Positions 19,135 to 28,962 of a stretch of 64,000 bases of DNA are shown here, one piece after another (positions within the stretch are counted from its first letter, which is position 1; each line of letters begins with the position of its first letter). The stretch comes from Myxococcales bacterium FL481 (lineage in GTDB: Bacteria; Myxococcota_A; Polyangia; Nannocystales; Nannocystaceae). Location: the NCBI GenBank assembly GCA_006508105.1, contig QKPP01000266.1, positions 1 through 64,000 on the forward strand, written 5' to 3'. Under the pieces are notes generated by a model that saw only the letters and a list, made by a program, of their open reading frames with translations, did no database searches and was not told the DNA's origin. The position numbers were made by a program, and so were the translations under genes.

Positions 19135-20376
19135 ATGACCGAGAGCTCGCAGATTCATGCCGACCGTGCGCGTCTCCCTGTAACCGTCTTATCAGGATTC
19201 CTCGGGGCGGGAAAGACCACACTTCTCAACCAGGTGCTGTGCAACCGGGAGGGTCGTCGCGTGGCGGTGATTGTGAACGACATGAGCGAAGTCAACATCG
19301 ACGCTGCGCTCGTCGAGCGTGGCGGCGCCGAGCTCTCGCGCACGGAGGAAAAGCTGGTCGAGATGTCGAACGGTTGCATCTGTTGCACCCTTCGCGATGA
19401 CCTGCTCGCCGAGGTCTCCCGGCTCGCGCAACAAGGTCGCTTTGACTATCTTCTCATCGAGTCCACCGGGATCTCCGAGCCCATTCCCGTCGCGCAGACG
19501 TTCACGTTCGAAGACGAAAGCGGGGTGAGTCTGAGCGACGTATCACGGCTCGACACCATGGTCACGGTCGTGGATACGGCGAGTTTCCTGCGGGACTACA
19601 AAGCCGCCGACGCACTCCAGGATCGTGGCGAGTCACTCGGAGACGACGATCATCGCACCGTGACCGACCTGCTGATCGAGCAGATCGAGTTTGCCAACGT
19701 CATCGTGCTCAACAAGCTCGATCTCGTCAGCGAGGCCCAGGCGCTCGAGACCCAAGCCATCGTCTCGGCCCTCAACCCCGGTGCGAAGGTCCTCACGGCG
19801 ACGCAAGGCCAAGTTCCCCTCGACCATGTGCTCGACACGGGGTTGTTCGACTACGACACGGCGGCCAGCTCCGCGGGATGGATACGCGAGCTCAACCGCG
19901 AGCACACGCCAGAGACCGAGGCGTACGGCATCTCGAGCTTCACCTACCGCAGCTCACAGCCGTTCGACGCCGAGAAGCTGTGGGCGTTTCTGCACGACGA
20001 GGAAAACTGGCGGGGCGTCCTGCGATCGAAGGGGTTTTTTTGGGTCGCGGCGGATCATCGGGTGGCCTACGAGTGGGCGCAAGCGGGCGGCGTGAGTAGC
20101 GTCAACCCCGGCGGGATGTGGTGGGCGGCCGTGCCTCGCACCCACTGGCACCAGCCCGATGGGGAGCGGCCAGATCAGCAGCCGGGCTGGCACCCTCGCT
20201 ACGGTGATCGGGTCCAGCAAGTGGTGTTCATCGGCCAGGGCCTCGACGAGGCCGGGCTGCGGGCCCGCCTCGACGCGTGCCTGCTCGACAAGCGCCTGGC
20301 CGCGGCGCACAGCAAGGACTGGGCGCAGCTGCGCAACCCGTTTCCGAAACTGGAGACGACCGGCGCATCGACGTGA
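19135..20376 (+). CDS. zigA: COG0523 GTPase, ZigA-type (CobW/P47K family) metallochaperone
   Basis: [16 protein letters not shown] Walker [14 protein letters not shown] CxCC motif, NKLDLV; C-terminal [19 protein letters not shown]...HWHQP. Start at ATG 19135. Confidence 0.87.
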   Translation: MTESSQIHADRARLPVTVLSGFLGAGKTTLLNQVLCNREGRRVAVIVNDMSEVNIDAALVERGGAELSRTEEKLVEMSNGCICCTLRDDLLAEVSRLAQQGRFDYLLIESTGISEPIPVAQTFTFEDESGVSLSDVSRLDTMVTVVDTASFLRDYKAADALQDRGESLGDDDHRTVTDLLIEQIEFANVIVLNKLDLVSEAQALETQAIVSALNPGAKVLTATQGQVPLDHVLDTGLFDYDTAASSAGWIRELNREHTPETEAYGISSFTYRSSQPFDAEKLWAFLHDEENWRGVLRSKGFFWVAADHRVAYEWAQAGGVSSVNPGGMWWAAVPRTHWHQPDGERPDQQPGWHPRYGDRVQQVVFIGQGLDEAGLRARLDACLLDKRLAAAHSKDWAQLRNPFPKLETTGAST

Positions 20377-20522
20377 ACCCGCCGACGGTGCCGCCGCACG
20401 GGCGGACCTCTCCGAACTGGTCAGAGCCCACCGAGATCGGCTAGGGTGTCGCGCTCTCGCGGCCGGCTCCGAGAAGCGACCCAACCCTCCACCCCCCGAG
20501 CACGAAAGCAGCGAACAAGACC

Positions 20523-20687
20523 ATGGCGACCAAGGGCAACCGAATCATCGTGAAGATCGTCTCCGAAGGCGGCACCGGCTTCTTCTACTCCACCATGAAG
20601 AACAAACGGAACAGCCCCGATCGGCTGCGGCTTCGCAAGTACGATCCCAAGCTGCGCAAGCACGTCATGTTCAAAGAGTCCAAGTAG
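20523..20687 (+). CDS. rpmG: 50S ribosomal protein L33, Cys-less (zinc-independent) form
   Basis: Translation [54 protein letters not shown]; no Cys. Not listed in the ORF track (short). Confidence 0.93.
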   Translation: MATKGNRIIVKIVSEGGTGFFYSTMKNKRNSPDRLRLRKYDPKLRKHVMFKESK

Positions 20688-20846
20688 CCGCGCCGGCACG
20701 AGATGTGCGCCGGGCGCGGGCGCGACCGCGTCGGCCATCAGATTTACCGATACGCTGACGTCTGGCTATCGGATCGAGAGATTGCGTCGGTGTCCGTCTG
20801 GGGTGCGAGGTTGCACCATCAGAACGCCGCCTCGTAGCCTGAGGCG

Positions 20847-21875
20847 ATGCGGTTGTACCTGGTGCTCGTCTCGCTGGTGCTCGGCTGTTTGCTCGGGACG
20901 TCGTCGGCGTGCAGGGGCCCACAAGAGGCACCCGAGGAGTCAGCGACGGCCGCGGCCGGATCGGCGGCATCGTCAGGACCGCACGAGGAGGCCCGCCCGG
21001 CCGGCGAGGACCCTTCGCCGCTGCGGTTCTCCGGCATTCCGGACAGCGACAAGGCCAAGCTCACCCAGATGTACGCGGTCGTGGCCGACTACCTGACGAC
21101 CGCTCTCGGGCGCTCGGTCACGTACGTGCATGTCCCCGACTACACGGGGGCCGTGACCGCGCTCGCCGCGAACAAGGTCGACTTCGTTTGGCTCGGCGGG
21201 GTGACGGCCGTGCAGGCCGAAGCGCGGACCCGAGGGCAAGTCGAGTATGTGGCGACCCGCGAGGCCGATCTGAAGTTTCGCTCGTACCTGGTGGCCAACG
21301 CCGCGGTCGTCGCCCAGGGACGGTTCTCCCCAGCGCCGCAACCGTTGGCTCCGATGCCGTTGGCTGATCTCGCGGCGTTACGCTCCGGGTTGGCGCAGTC
21401 GTCGTTTTCCTTCGGGGCCAAGAGCTCCACGTCGGGTCACATCATGCCGCGCTACTTCCTCTCGTCACCGGCGGTCGGGTTCGACGTCGATGGGGGCTTT
21501 CGCGGACGGGTGAACTACCAGCTCCAAGGGGGACATCGCGCGACGCTTAGCGCCGTCGCGTCGGGGGCCGTCGATGCCGGCGTGTTGAACTACAAGACGT
21601 GGGAGGGGGCCGACGACGAGACCAAGCGTCAGGCGCCCGTGGTGTACGTGACCCCGGAGTACGTCGACTACGTGGTCGTGGCGCACGATCGCATGGGCGT
21701 CGCGACCATCGCCGCTTTGCGCGACGCGTTGGTCTCACTCGACGAGGCTCAGCCGCAGCACGCTGCCGTGCTCGCGGCGTTTAGCGCCAAGCGGTTCGTG
21801 GCCGCCGACGCGGCTCAGTGGTCTGGGATTCGCAAGGTGGTGCAGGAGCTCACCGCGGCCGGGGCGTTGAACTAG
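20847..21875 (+). CDS. PhnD-family ABC transporter substrate-binding lipoprotein (phosphonate/putative-selenate type)
   Basis: LRFSGIPDSDKAKLTQMYAVVADYLTTALGRSVTYVHVPDYTGAVTALAANKVDFVWLGGVTAVQA...FSFGAKSSTSGHIMPRYFL. Confidence 0.85.
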   Translation: MRLYLVLVSLVLGCLLGTSSACRGPQEAPEESATAAAGSAASSGPHEEARPAGEDPSPLRFSGIPDSDKAKLTQMYAVVADYLTTALGRSVTYVHVPDYTGAVTALAANKVDFVWLGGVTAVQAEARTRGQVEYVATREADLKFRSYLVANAAVVAQGRFSPAPQPLAPMPLADLAALRSGLAQSSFSFGAKSSTSGHIMPRYFLSSPAVGFDVDGGFRGRVNYQLQGGHRATLSAVASGAVDAGVLNYKTWEGADDETKRQAPVVYVTPEYVDYVVVAHDRMGVATIAALRDALVSLDEAQPQHAAVLAAFSAKRFVAADAAQWSGIRKVVQELTAAGALN

Positions 21876-22663
21876 TGCGCCCGTGGGTCGAGCTCGATGC
21901 GGTGTCGCAAGTGTACGCGGGGTCGACGGTGTTGCGAGAGGTCTCGCTGTCGCTTACCGCGGGCGAGCGCGTCGCGTTGATCGGCCCCTCTGGGGCGGGC
22001 AAGACCACGATGCTGCGCCTCATGACCGGCGCACTGCCGCCGTCGCGCGGTCGGGTGAATCTGTTCGGTGAAGACACGGCGACGCTTCGGGGACGGAGGC
22101 TTCGGCGAGCGCGTCGCCGGGTCGGCATGCTGTACCAACGCGACAACCTGATCCCGCAGTTGCGGGTGGTGCACAACGTGGCGATGGGGCGACTGTGCGA
22201 GTGGAGCCGGCTGCGGGCACTTTGGTCGCTGATTTGGCCGCAGCAACTCGGCGACATTCGAGCTGCCCTGGACCAAGTCGAACTCGCCCATCGGGTGTGG
22301 GACTACCCCGCCACGTTGTCAGGTGGGGAGGCGCAGCGGGTGGCGATCGCCCGGCTGCTACTGCAAGACCCAGACGTGCTGTTGGCGGACGAGCCGGCGA
22401 GTGCGTTGGACGTTCGTTTGGCGGCTGACGTGGTCACGCGGTTGAGTGACCTCGCCGCCGCGGCGGGCAAGGCCCTCGTGGTCAGTTTGCACGCCCTCGA
22501 GCTCTTGGGCCCCGCGTTCACCCGCGTGGTGGCGTTGCGCGACGGTCAGATCTGCTGGCAGGGTCCGGTGGCAGCCTGGCACGAGGGACTGGTGCGACAC
22601 GTGTTCGGGGTTTCGCCCGATCCCTCGGAGCGGGCCGGCGTGTCAGGGCATGACCGCCTCTGA
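21875..22663 (+). CDS. PhnC-like ABC transporter ATP-binding protein
   Basis: GPSGAGKTTMLRLMTG, LSGGEAQRVAIARLL, DVLLADEPASALD; GTG 21875 overlaps the TAG of the binding-protein gene. Confidence 0.92.
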   Translation: MRPWVELDAVSQVYAGSTVLREVSLSLTAGERVALIGPSGAGKTTMLRLMTGALPPSRGRVNLFGEDTATLRGRRLRRARRRVGMLYQRDNLIPQLRVVHNVAMGRLCEWSRLRALWSLIWPQQLGDIRAALDQVELAHRVWDYPATLSGGEAQRVAIARLLLQDPDVLLADEPASALDVRLAADVVTRLSDLAAAAGKALVVSLHALELLGPAFTRVVALRDGQICWQGPVAAWHEGLVRHVFGVSPDPSERAGVSGHDRL

Positions 22664-24383
22664 GTCATCGCGTGGACCGTCGGCGAGCTCGCAAGTCGCG
22701 GATCGCCCGGTGCGACCGTACGCGACCGCGGCGTTGGTGCTGATCGGCTTGGTCGCCGCGGGGTGGTCCCTTGACGGCGACTTCAGTTGGCTGGCGACCC
22801 CGGCCGGGCGCGCTGACGCGTGGTCGCGACTGACGACATTTCTCGCCGCATTCAAAGCTCCCGACTTCGCTCCCGACACCCTACGCCTGGGCTTGCGGTT
22901 GACCGGCACGACCCTCAGTGTCGCCGCGTGGGGAACGGCCCTCGGCGTGGTCTTGGCGTACGTGCTCGCGCTGGGGGCCAGCGAGGCCGTGATGGCCCCG
23001 AACCCGACGGCGCGGCGGTGGGGGAACACGCCGCGCCGCCTCTGCGTGGAAGCGTGTCGCCTTGGGCTCGATGCCATGCGTGGCATCCCGGATTTCGCGT
23101 GGGCACTGCTGATTTTGACCGTGCCGGGCCCCGGACCCATCACCGGCGTATTGGCGTTGGCGATCTCGGTGGCGGGTACGTTGGGCCGCGTCTACAGCGA
23201 GTTGTGGGATAGCATCGATCCCCAGCGGTACGCGGCCGTGACCGCCACCGGCGGCGGACGGCTAGCTACCTTTCTGTTTGGGATTCAACCTCTCGCGGCC
23301 CGATCGATGTTGTCTTACACGCTGATGCGGGGCGAATGCACAGTTCGCAACGCGTCGGTCATTGGAGTCGTGGGGGGCGGCGGACTGGGCGGTCAGCTCT
23401 TCGAAGAGTTCAATTATGGTCATTACGAACGGGTGGCCACCTATCTGTTGTTTCTTGTGGCCTTGACCGCGGGGGTAGACCTCGCGACCAATGCTCTGCG
23501 CCGTCGCTTGCTCGCGCTACCCGACGATGGCGACCTTCGAGTATCCCTGCGGCGGCGACTCGAAGTGGGCTTCGTGTTGCTCGCGGGGCTCGCCGCCGCG
23601 GCCGTGGGATTGGCCGATGCGGGGCGGGTTGCGTGGGGGGAGGTCCATCGGGTCGAATGGAGCTTTCTGCGCGACACACTGGCGGGATTGGTTCATCTCG
23701 ATCTCAGTGGGTCCACGCTGACCGACGCGTTCGGTGGCGTGGGCCTGCCGCTAGCCTTGGCCGCGATCGCGACCTCCGGCTCCGCGCTCGGCGCTGCGGC
23801 GCTGTCGGGGCTGGGATCGGTGGGACTGCAGCTCCAGTTGCCATTCGATGGGGCGGCGATCAACGATCGTCTCGTGCGGACCCGTCGGTGGGCTCTGGTC
23901 TTGGTGGCGCGGGGCATCGCGTTGGTGTTGCGAGCATTGCCAGATGTGGCGTGGCTCCTCCTCGCGGCGAGCTGCTTTCGGCTGGGGGTCGTCGCGGGCG
24001 TGGCTGCAGTCTCACTGCATTCCATGGGCATCTTGGCCCGGGTCTTTGTCGAGATTGTCGATGATATCCCGCCACCCCGCTTCGAGCCCTTTTCGTCAGG
24101 GAGTCGGACCACGGCCTTCGCCTATGTGGCCATGCCAACGGCGCTACGAAACTGGCGAACGTACGCAGTTATCCAGTTCGAAGCGAACGTCCGAGCCGGC
24201 CTGGTGCTGGGTATCGTGGGCATCGGCGGGCTGGGGGACGCTTTTCATACGAGTTTGAGCTACTGGAACCTGCCGCGAGCGGGTACTTTTTTGCTGGCGA
24301 TGGTGGTGCTGACGACCGTGATCGACCGGATCAGTCGTCGCATTCGAGCGGGTCACTTGGCGCATCCCGGGCGCTCGTACTGA
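22650..24383 (+). CDS. PhnE-like ABC permease, two permease domains fused in one polypeptide
   Basis: 577 aa; two EAA-like permease modules (GIPDFAWALLILTV... and ALPDVAWLLLAASCF...), each followed by a GVVGGGGLGG / GIVGIGGLGD motif. Confidence 0.88.
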   Translation: MTASESSRGPSASSQVADRPVRPYATAALVLIGLVAAGWSLDGDFSWLATPAGRADAWSRLTTFLAAFKAPDFAPDTLRLGLRLTGTTLSVAAWGTALGVVLAYVLALGASEAVMAPNPTARRWGNTPRRLCVEACRLGLDAMRGIPDFAWALLILTVPGPGPITGVLALAISVAGTLGRVYSELWDSIDPQRYAAVTATGGGRLATFLFGIQPLAARSMLSYTLMRGECTVRNASVIGVVGGGGLGGQLFEEFNYGHYERVATYLLFLVALTAGVDLATNALRRRLLALPDDGDLRVSLRRRLEVGFVLLAGLAAAAVGLADAGRVAWGEVHRVEWSFLRDTLAGLVHLDLSGSTLTDAFGGVGLPLALAAIATSGSALGAAALSGLGSVGLQLQLPFDGAAINDRLVRTRRWALVLVARGIALVLRALPDVAWLLLAASCFRLGVVAGVAAVSLHSMGILARVFVEIVDDIPPPRFEPFSSGSRTTAFAYVAMPTALRNWRTYAVIQFEANVRAGLVLGIVGIGGLGDAFHTSLSYWNLPRAGTFLLAMVVLTTVIDRISRRIRAGHLAHPGRSY

Positions 24384-24828
24384 GCGATCGCGCCGGACCG
24401 CATGTCGCGGATGCCGGGAGTCCCGAGGCCGCGCGGCTGCGGCTTGGCCGTGCTTGTGGGCATTTGGGTCGGTTGAGTCGGCCGTTTGGGGTGGCTCGAT
24501 TCACCAACCGTTGCCGCGCGGCCTCGGGCTCCATCGGAGTGCGGGGACAGCACGGCCCTTGCTCCAAGCCACCGCAACTCACGTCAACGGGTAGTAACAG
24601 CAGGAACGGTTGTCTGTGCTGCCGCGAAGACGGCAGTTGGCACACGAAACTCACGGGGGGCGCCACGCCGGCCCGGTTGCTGGCGCGGTACGGGCTGCTC
24701 GATTGGTTGAGCGAGGCCGCACAGACGTGACGACGCGGTGACGTGTAGACGCCGCCAAACGGCCGGACGGGACGAGCGCGAGGGTTGTTGCTAGGAGCCG
24801 CAATACCTACCATCACACACACCCCGAT

Positions 24829-25791
24829 TTGACTATGCGCCACCCAACCTTGCACTACGCCCGTCGCGGGTTTTTCGTACTCGCGGTCTTGCGGCCACCT
24901 ACGAGTGCCCACGCTGAGCCCGTGGCGGCTGACGCTTCCGCGGCCGAGCCCGCACAGCTCAGTGCGGACGCGGAAGAAACGGCTCGACGCAGCTTCGAAC
25001 GCGGCCAGTCGCTATATGACACGCTGGACTACGAGGGCGCCATCGAGGCGTGGACCGAGACCTACGCGATGTTCCCCGACAGCGCGGAGTACACGTCGGT
25101 GCGCGGCACCGTGCTCTATGCCATCGCGCAAGCTCGGCTGGCGTTGTTCGGCGCCGATCAAGACGTCGAGCACCTGCGTCATGCTCAACGTCTTCTTGTG
25201 GCGTACAAATCCGGCCTCGCGGACAGCGACGTGGATGCGACCGCCGAGGTCGACAGCTGGATTCGTCGGGTCGAGGCGAAAATCGAGGAGGCTCAGCCGC
25301 AACCAAAGCCGAAGCCGACGCCAGCTGCTTCCCGTCCACCGGCCGACGTCCAAGCGGCGGACACGCCACCGTTGGTCGCGGCACCGCTTGCCTCGGCCTC
25401 GGACGACCCGCTCGTGCGCAACCGGGCGGATCGGCCCGGTCGAGGCCTGGTCCTAGCCGGAACGACGCTGGCAGTGCTGGGGGGCACGCTGGCCGCGGTG
25501 GGGGGCACCCTGGCCAGCGTACGCGCCCAGCAACGCAGCGACGAGGTGGATGCGGTCAACGCCGGGAATCCGGACCAACTCACGTTGGCTGAGGCCCAGG
25601 CCCTACACGACGAGGGGCGACGCGCCGAGATCTATCAAGCAATTTCCTTCGCAGGGGGGGGGGCCTTACTAGCCGCTGGAACCACTATGTTGATCGTCGG
25701 CCTCAAGCGGCGCGGGCCCGACCAGCGCGTCTCGTTGGTCCCCCATCTCAAGCCCCGAGTGGTCGGGCTGGTGCTCGAAGGGAGATTCTAG
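24829..25791 (+). CDS. Hypothetical TPR-like protein with TM segment
   Basis: ARRSFERGQSLYDTLDYEGAIEAWTETYAMFPDS TPR-like; VLAGTTLAVLGGTLAAVGGTLAS TM. Confidence 0.6.
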   Translation: MTMRHPTLHYARRGFFVLAVLRPPTSAHAEPVAADASAAEPAQLSADAEETARRSFERGQSLYDTLDYEGAIEAWTETYAMFPDSAEYTSVRGTVLYAIAQARLALFGADQDVEHLRHAQRLLVAYKSGLADSDVDATAEVDSWIRRVEAKIEEAQPQPKPKPTPAASRPPADVQAADTPPLVAAPLASASDDPLVRNRADRPGRGLVLAGTTLAVLGGTLAAVGGTLASVRAQQRSDEVDAVNAGNPDQLTLAEAQALHDEGRRAEIYQAISFAGGGALLAAGTTMLIVGLKRRGPDQRVSLVPHLKPRVVGLVLEGRF

Positions 25792-25794
25792 GCG

Positions 25795-26745
25795 ATGTCG
25801 ATTCTACACTACGTCCCTCGGGCCGTGCTCGCGCTGGCCGGGGTGGGGCAGCTTTCCGCCTGTTACAGCGCCTCGCTGGACCCGAATGCCACGGGCGTCT
25901 ACGGCTGCGACGAGCCCTCGGACTGTGCCGACGGGCATATGTGTCTGTCGGGTGTTTGCACCGACGATCAAGGTCCCGAGTTGCGGATCGGTGGTCCGGA
26001 ACCGCTGTCGAAGTTCAGCGCCGCCGAGCCTGTGTCGCTGTCTTTGTTTGTGCAGGGCAACCGGCTCAACCTCGGAGAGCCGGCGACAGCCGGACGCGAT
26101 GGCGAGGGGTATCTCGAGGTGCGTGTCGACGGTGAGCGACGCGGTAACCTGATGACCACCGGCGACTTGGGGTTGGGCGTGAGCCAGAAGTTGGATCTGG
26201 GCGTGATGACCCCGGGCGGGCACCGGGTCGAGGTCTTGGCTTTCCATATCGATGGCACGGCGTTCGACAATCCGTCGGCTCGCGCGACGACGGTGTTCTG
26301 GGTCGACGACGGTCTCCCTCACGTGGTGATCGCCCGCCCATGGCCGGGCGATCGCTTCCCGCTCGAAGCGAAGATCGAGATGGAAGTGGTGGGGCTCAAC
26401 TTCCACTTCGTCGATCCGAGTTTCGCGGCGGGCGACTCCGTCGATGGCGAGGGGCACACGCATGTGTATGCGGCGACGACCTACCCCGAGTGTTTGCCGA
26501 ATTGTCTGTACAGCTATGCGCCGAACGGCTCAATCAAGCCGGTGGGGGAGGACCCGACGACCGTGGTGGTGGGGTCGCTGGACCCTCTGATGCTCGAGGC
26601 CGGCACGATTCCCCTGACCGCTTCGCTAAACTACTCGGGGCATCTACCCATACCATTCAAGTCGGAAGAAGACTGGCATCGCCCCGAATTGTTCGACGAG
26701 CTTGTCTACGACACCGTCGTGGTTGAACTCGTCGAATCGCGGTAG
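25795..26745 (+). CDS. Hypothetical lipoprotein
   Basis: LALAGVGQLSACYSAS lipobox; CDEPSDCADGHMCLSGVC Cys motif; sits 3 nt after the previous stop. Confidence 0.65.
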   Translation: MSILHYVPRAVLALAGVGQLSACYSASLDPNATGVYGCDEPSDCADGHMCLSGVCTDDQGPELRIGGPEPLSKFSAAEPVSLSLFVQGNRLNLGEPATAGRDGEGYLEVRVDGERRGNLMTTGDLGLGVSQKLDLGVMTPGGHRVEVLAFHIDGTAFDNPSARATTVFWVDDGLPHVVIARPWPGDRFPLEAKIEMEVVGLNFHFVDPSFAAGDSVDGEGHTHVYAATTYPECLPNCLYSYAPNGSIKPVGEDPTTVVVGSLDPLMLEAGTIPLTASLNYSGHLPIPFKSEEDWHRPELFDELVYDTVVVELVESR

Positions 26746-26774
26746 CGACACTTCAGAAACAGGCGGCACGTATC

Positions 26775-28799
26775 GTGAGTGATCAACTGGAACACAAGGA
26801 CGTGGACGGTGTGGTGCCGTCTGGGGCGACAGCCCCGATGAACGCGAACGGGACTCCGTGCGCAGTGAAGGGCGGAGCGGCCGGACCCAGCGCAGGGACG
26901 GGCAGCGGTGCCGCGTCCGAGGTGGCGTCGACGATGGTCCGGGGACCGGATGCCAGCGGGTGCGCGGGGTTGGGGGCGCAGACCGGAGGCGCGTCCGATC
27001 TCGAGCTACCCGCGACGCGCGACGAACACGATGAGACCGATGCTGGGCGCCATGACTTGACGCCCGGCACCGTGCTCGCGGATCGCTATCGCATCGTCCG
27101 TCGAATCGGGGTTGGGGGCATGGGCGAGGTCTACTTGGCCGAGCATGTCGGCATCGAACGCCTGGTGGCGGTCAAGTTGGTGGGCCGAAACTTCGTGGCT
27201 CGCGAAGACCTCGTCGAGCGGTTCGAGGCCGAGGCCAAGGCCACGTCCCGGGTCAAGCATCCCAACATCGTCGACATCACCGACTTCGGTCGTACCGACG
27301 CTGGTGTTCCGTTTTTCGTCATGGAGTTCCTCGATGGGGAAGAGCTCGTCTCGCTGATGGAACGCGAAGGGCCGCTGGCCTGGCCGCGTGCGTTGGCCAT
27401 CACCAAACAGTGTTGCCAAGCTCTCGAGGCGGCCCATCGGGCGGGCGTGATCCACCGCGATGTGAAACCGGAGAACTGCTTTTTGGTGCGAGATGCGTCG
27501 GGGCGGGAAGTGGTCAAGCTGCTAGATTTCGGGATCGCCAAGACCGATCGCACGCCCGTGGATCAGTCGTGGACCCAGATGGGGGTGCTGTTGGGAACCG
27601 CGGCGTACATGTCCCCCGAGCAAGCCCGAGGACGGACCACCGATGCTCGCAGCGATTTGTACTCGCTCGGGATCATCTTGTACGAGATGCTCGTCGGGCA
27701 CGCCCCGTTCCTCGGAGACGACGCGATTGGCGTGCTCACGCAGCATCTTCGCGACGCGCCGCCGGCGTTCTCCGATGCGGCTCCCGAGCTCACACTCCCG
27801 GTCGGTTTGCAGCAGTTGGTGTTTCGAGCCATCGAGAAAAACCCGGACGATCGCTATCAAAGCGGCGAGGCGTTCGCGCGAGCGATTGCACAATTCGAGC
27901 GAGCCGAACTCCCCAGCGAACCGGTGGCGTTGCCCCCGGCCCTTCGCGACGATCCCGGTCGATCCGGCTCCCGCGATGGTGATCAACTGGAGGCGGAGCC
28001 GCGACGCGGTCGCCGTGGATTGGGCCTGGCCATTGCGATTTTGTCGGTGACCGCGGTCGTGTGGGCGGTGGCGCTGAATACCGGCGGCGGCTCGCGCGAG
28101 ACCGGAGCCACGATTGCCGCCGCGGCGGCGGTGCCTCCCAACCGTCTGGTTCGGGCGGCCGTGCCGAAGGCGACGGCGGACGGGGGCGGCGCGCAGGTCA
28201 CCGATACCGGCGCGGGGACCCACGACGATCCGGTGCCGATCCCGGCGAGCGACGAGCCGGTCCGGGACTTGCCGACGCCGGGTGTTGACGATACCTCGCG
28301 CGGTGGGGTTCGTGCTGACGCGGTCGCCATGGACGATCCACTCACCGTAGTCGAGCCCAAGCCCCGCGCAGTCGGCCCCGCGGCGAGCGACGCGGATGAA
28401 GACGATGCGTCCCGCCCAGATCGGGTGTCACGTGAACGATCGGACCGGCGGGACAAACGAGACAAACGAGACAAACGCAGCAAGCGTCGCCGTCGGGCCA
28501 AACGCGACCCCGCGCCAACCTCCAAGCCCGCGCCCGCGAACGAGGTGCTTGACGTGCACCGTCAGCTAGCCGGGATCGATCTCAGCTCTTGCCGCGGCAA
28601 AGGGGCGTTGCCCGGGATGAAGGTCAAAACGAGTGTCTCGTTCGACGCGGCGGGGCGCCTCGACCAGGTTCGCGTGCTCAAGCCGCTCGCCGGTTCGGCG
28701 CTGGCCGCTTGCATCGTGACCGCCGTCGAGCGCTCGCGGGTGCGACGGATGCCGGACGATGCCGAGGGACCGCTCGTGCACCATTTTCGCCTAGACTGA
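26775..28799 (+). CDS. Ser/Thr protein kinase with TM and TonB/energy-transducer-like C-terminal domain
   Basis: RRIGVGGMGEVYLAEH, AVKLV, VIHRDVKPENCFL, KLLDFGIAK, SPEQARG; TM GLGLAIAILSVTAVVWAVAL; C-terminal VKTSVSFDAAGRLDQVRVLKPLAGSALAACIVTAVERSRVRRM. Confidence 0.92.
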   Translation: MSDQLEHKDVDGVVPSGATAPMNANGTPCAVKGGAAGPSAGTGSGAASEVASTMVRGPDASGCAGLGAQTGGASDLELPATRDEHDETDAGRHDLTPGTVLADRYRIVRRIGVGGMGEVYLAEHVGIERLVAVKLVGRNFVAREDLVERFEAEAKATSRVKHPNIVDITDFGRTDAGVPFFVMEFLDGEELVSLMEREGPLAWPRALAITKQCCQALEAAHRAGVIHRDVKPENCFLVRDASGREVVKLLDFGIAKTDRTPVDQSWTQMGVLLGTAAYMSPEQARGRTTDARSDLYSLGIILYEMLVGHAPFLGDDAIGVLTQHLRDAPPAFSDAAPELTLPVGLQQLVFRAIEKNPDDRYQSGEAFARAIAQFERAELPSEPVALPPALRDDPGRSGSRDGDQLEAEPRRGRRGLGLAIAILSVTAVVWAVALNTGGGSRETGATIAAAAAVPPNRLVRAAVPKATADGGGAQVTDTGAGTHDDPVPIPASDEPVRDLPTPGVDDTSRGGVRADAVAMDDPLTVVEPKPRAVGPAASDADEDDASRPDRVSRERSDRRDKRDKRDKRSKRRRRAKRDPAPTSKPAPANEVLDVHRQLAGIDLSSCRGKGALPGMKVKTSVSFDAAGRLDQVRVLKPLAGSALAACIVTAVERSRVRRMPDDAEGPLVHHFRLD

Positions 28800-28962
28800 C
28801 CGCCGCCGGCGGCACCGCGAACGATCGGGCGGGCGTTTCGTCGCGGGTCGTCTCCGCCGCCGTCCTCCAAGTCGCCACGAGGGCTCGGTGCGGGCGTTGT
28901 GGCCGGTCGCGTCTATTGGGCCGGCCGTCGTGCGGCACGATGACTCGATGGGCGAGGTAGCC

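Noticed and set aside
24464-24730. 88 aa ORF with NGCLCC motif reminiscent of the COG0523 CxCC
   Set aside because: Too short, no GTPase motifs, and the similarity is limited to a few residues; kept only as a possible small ORF.
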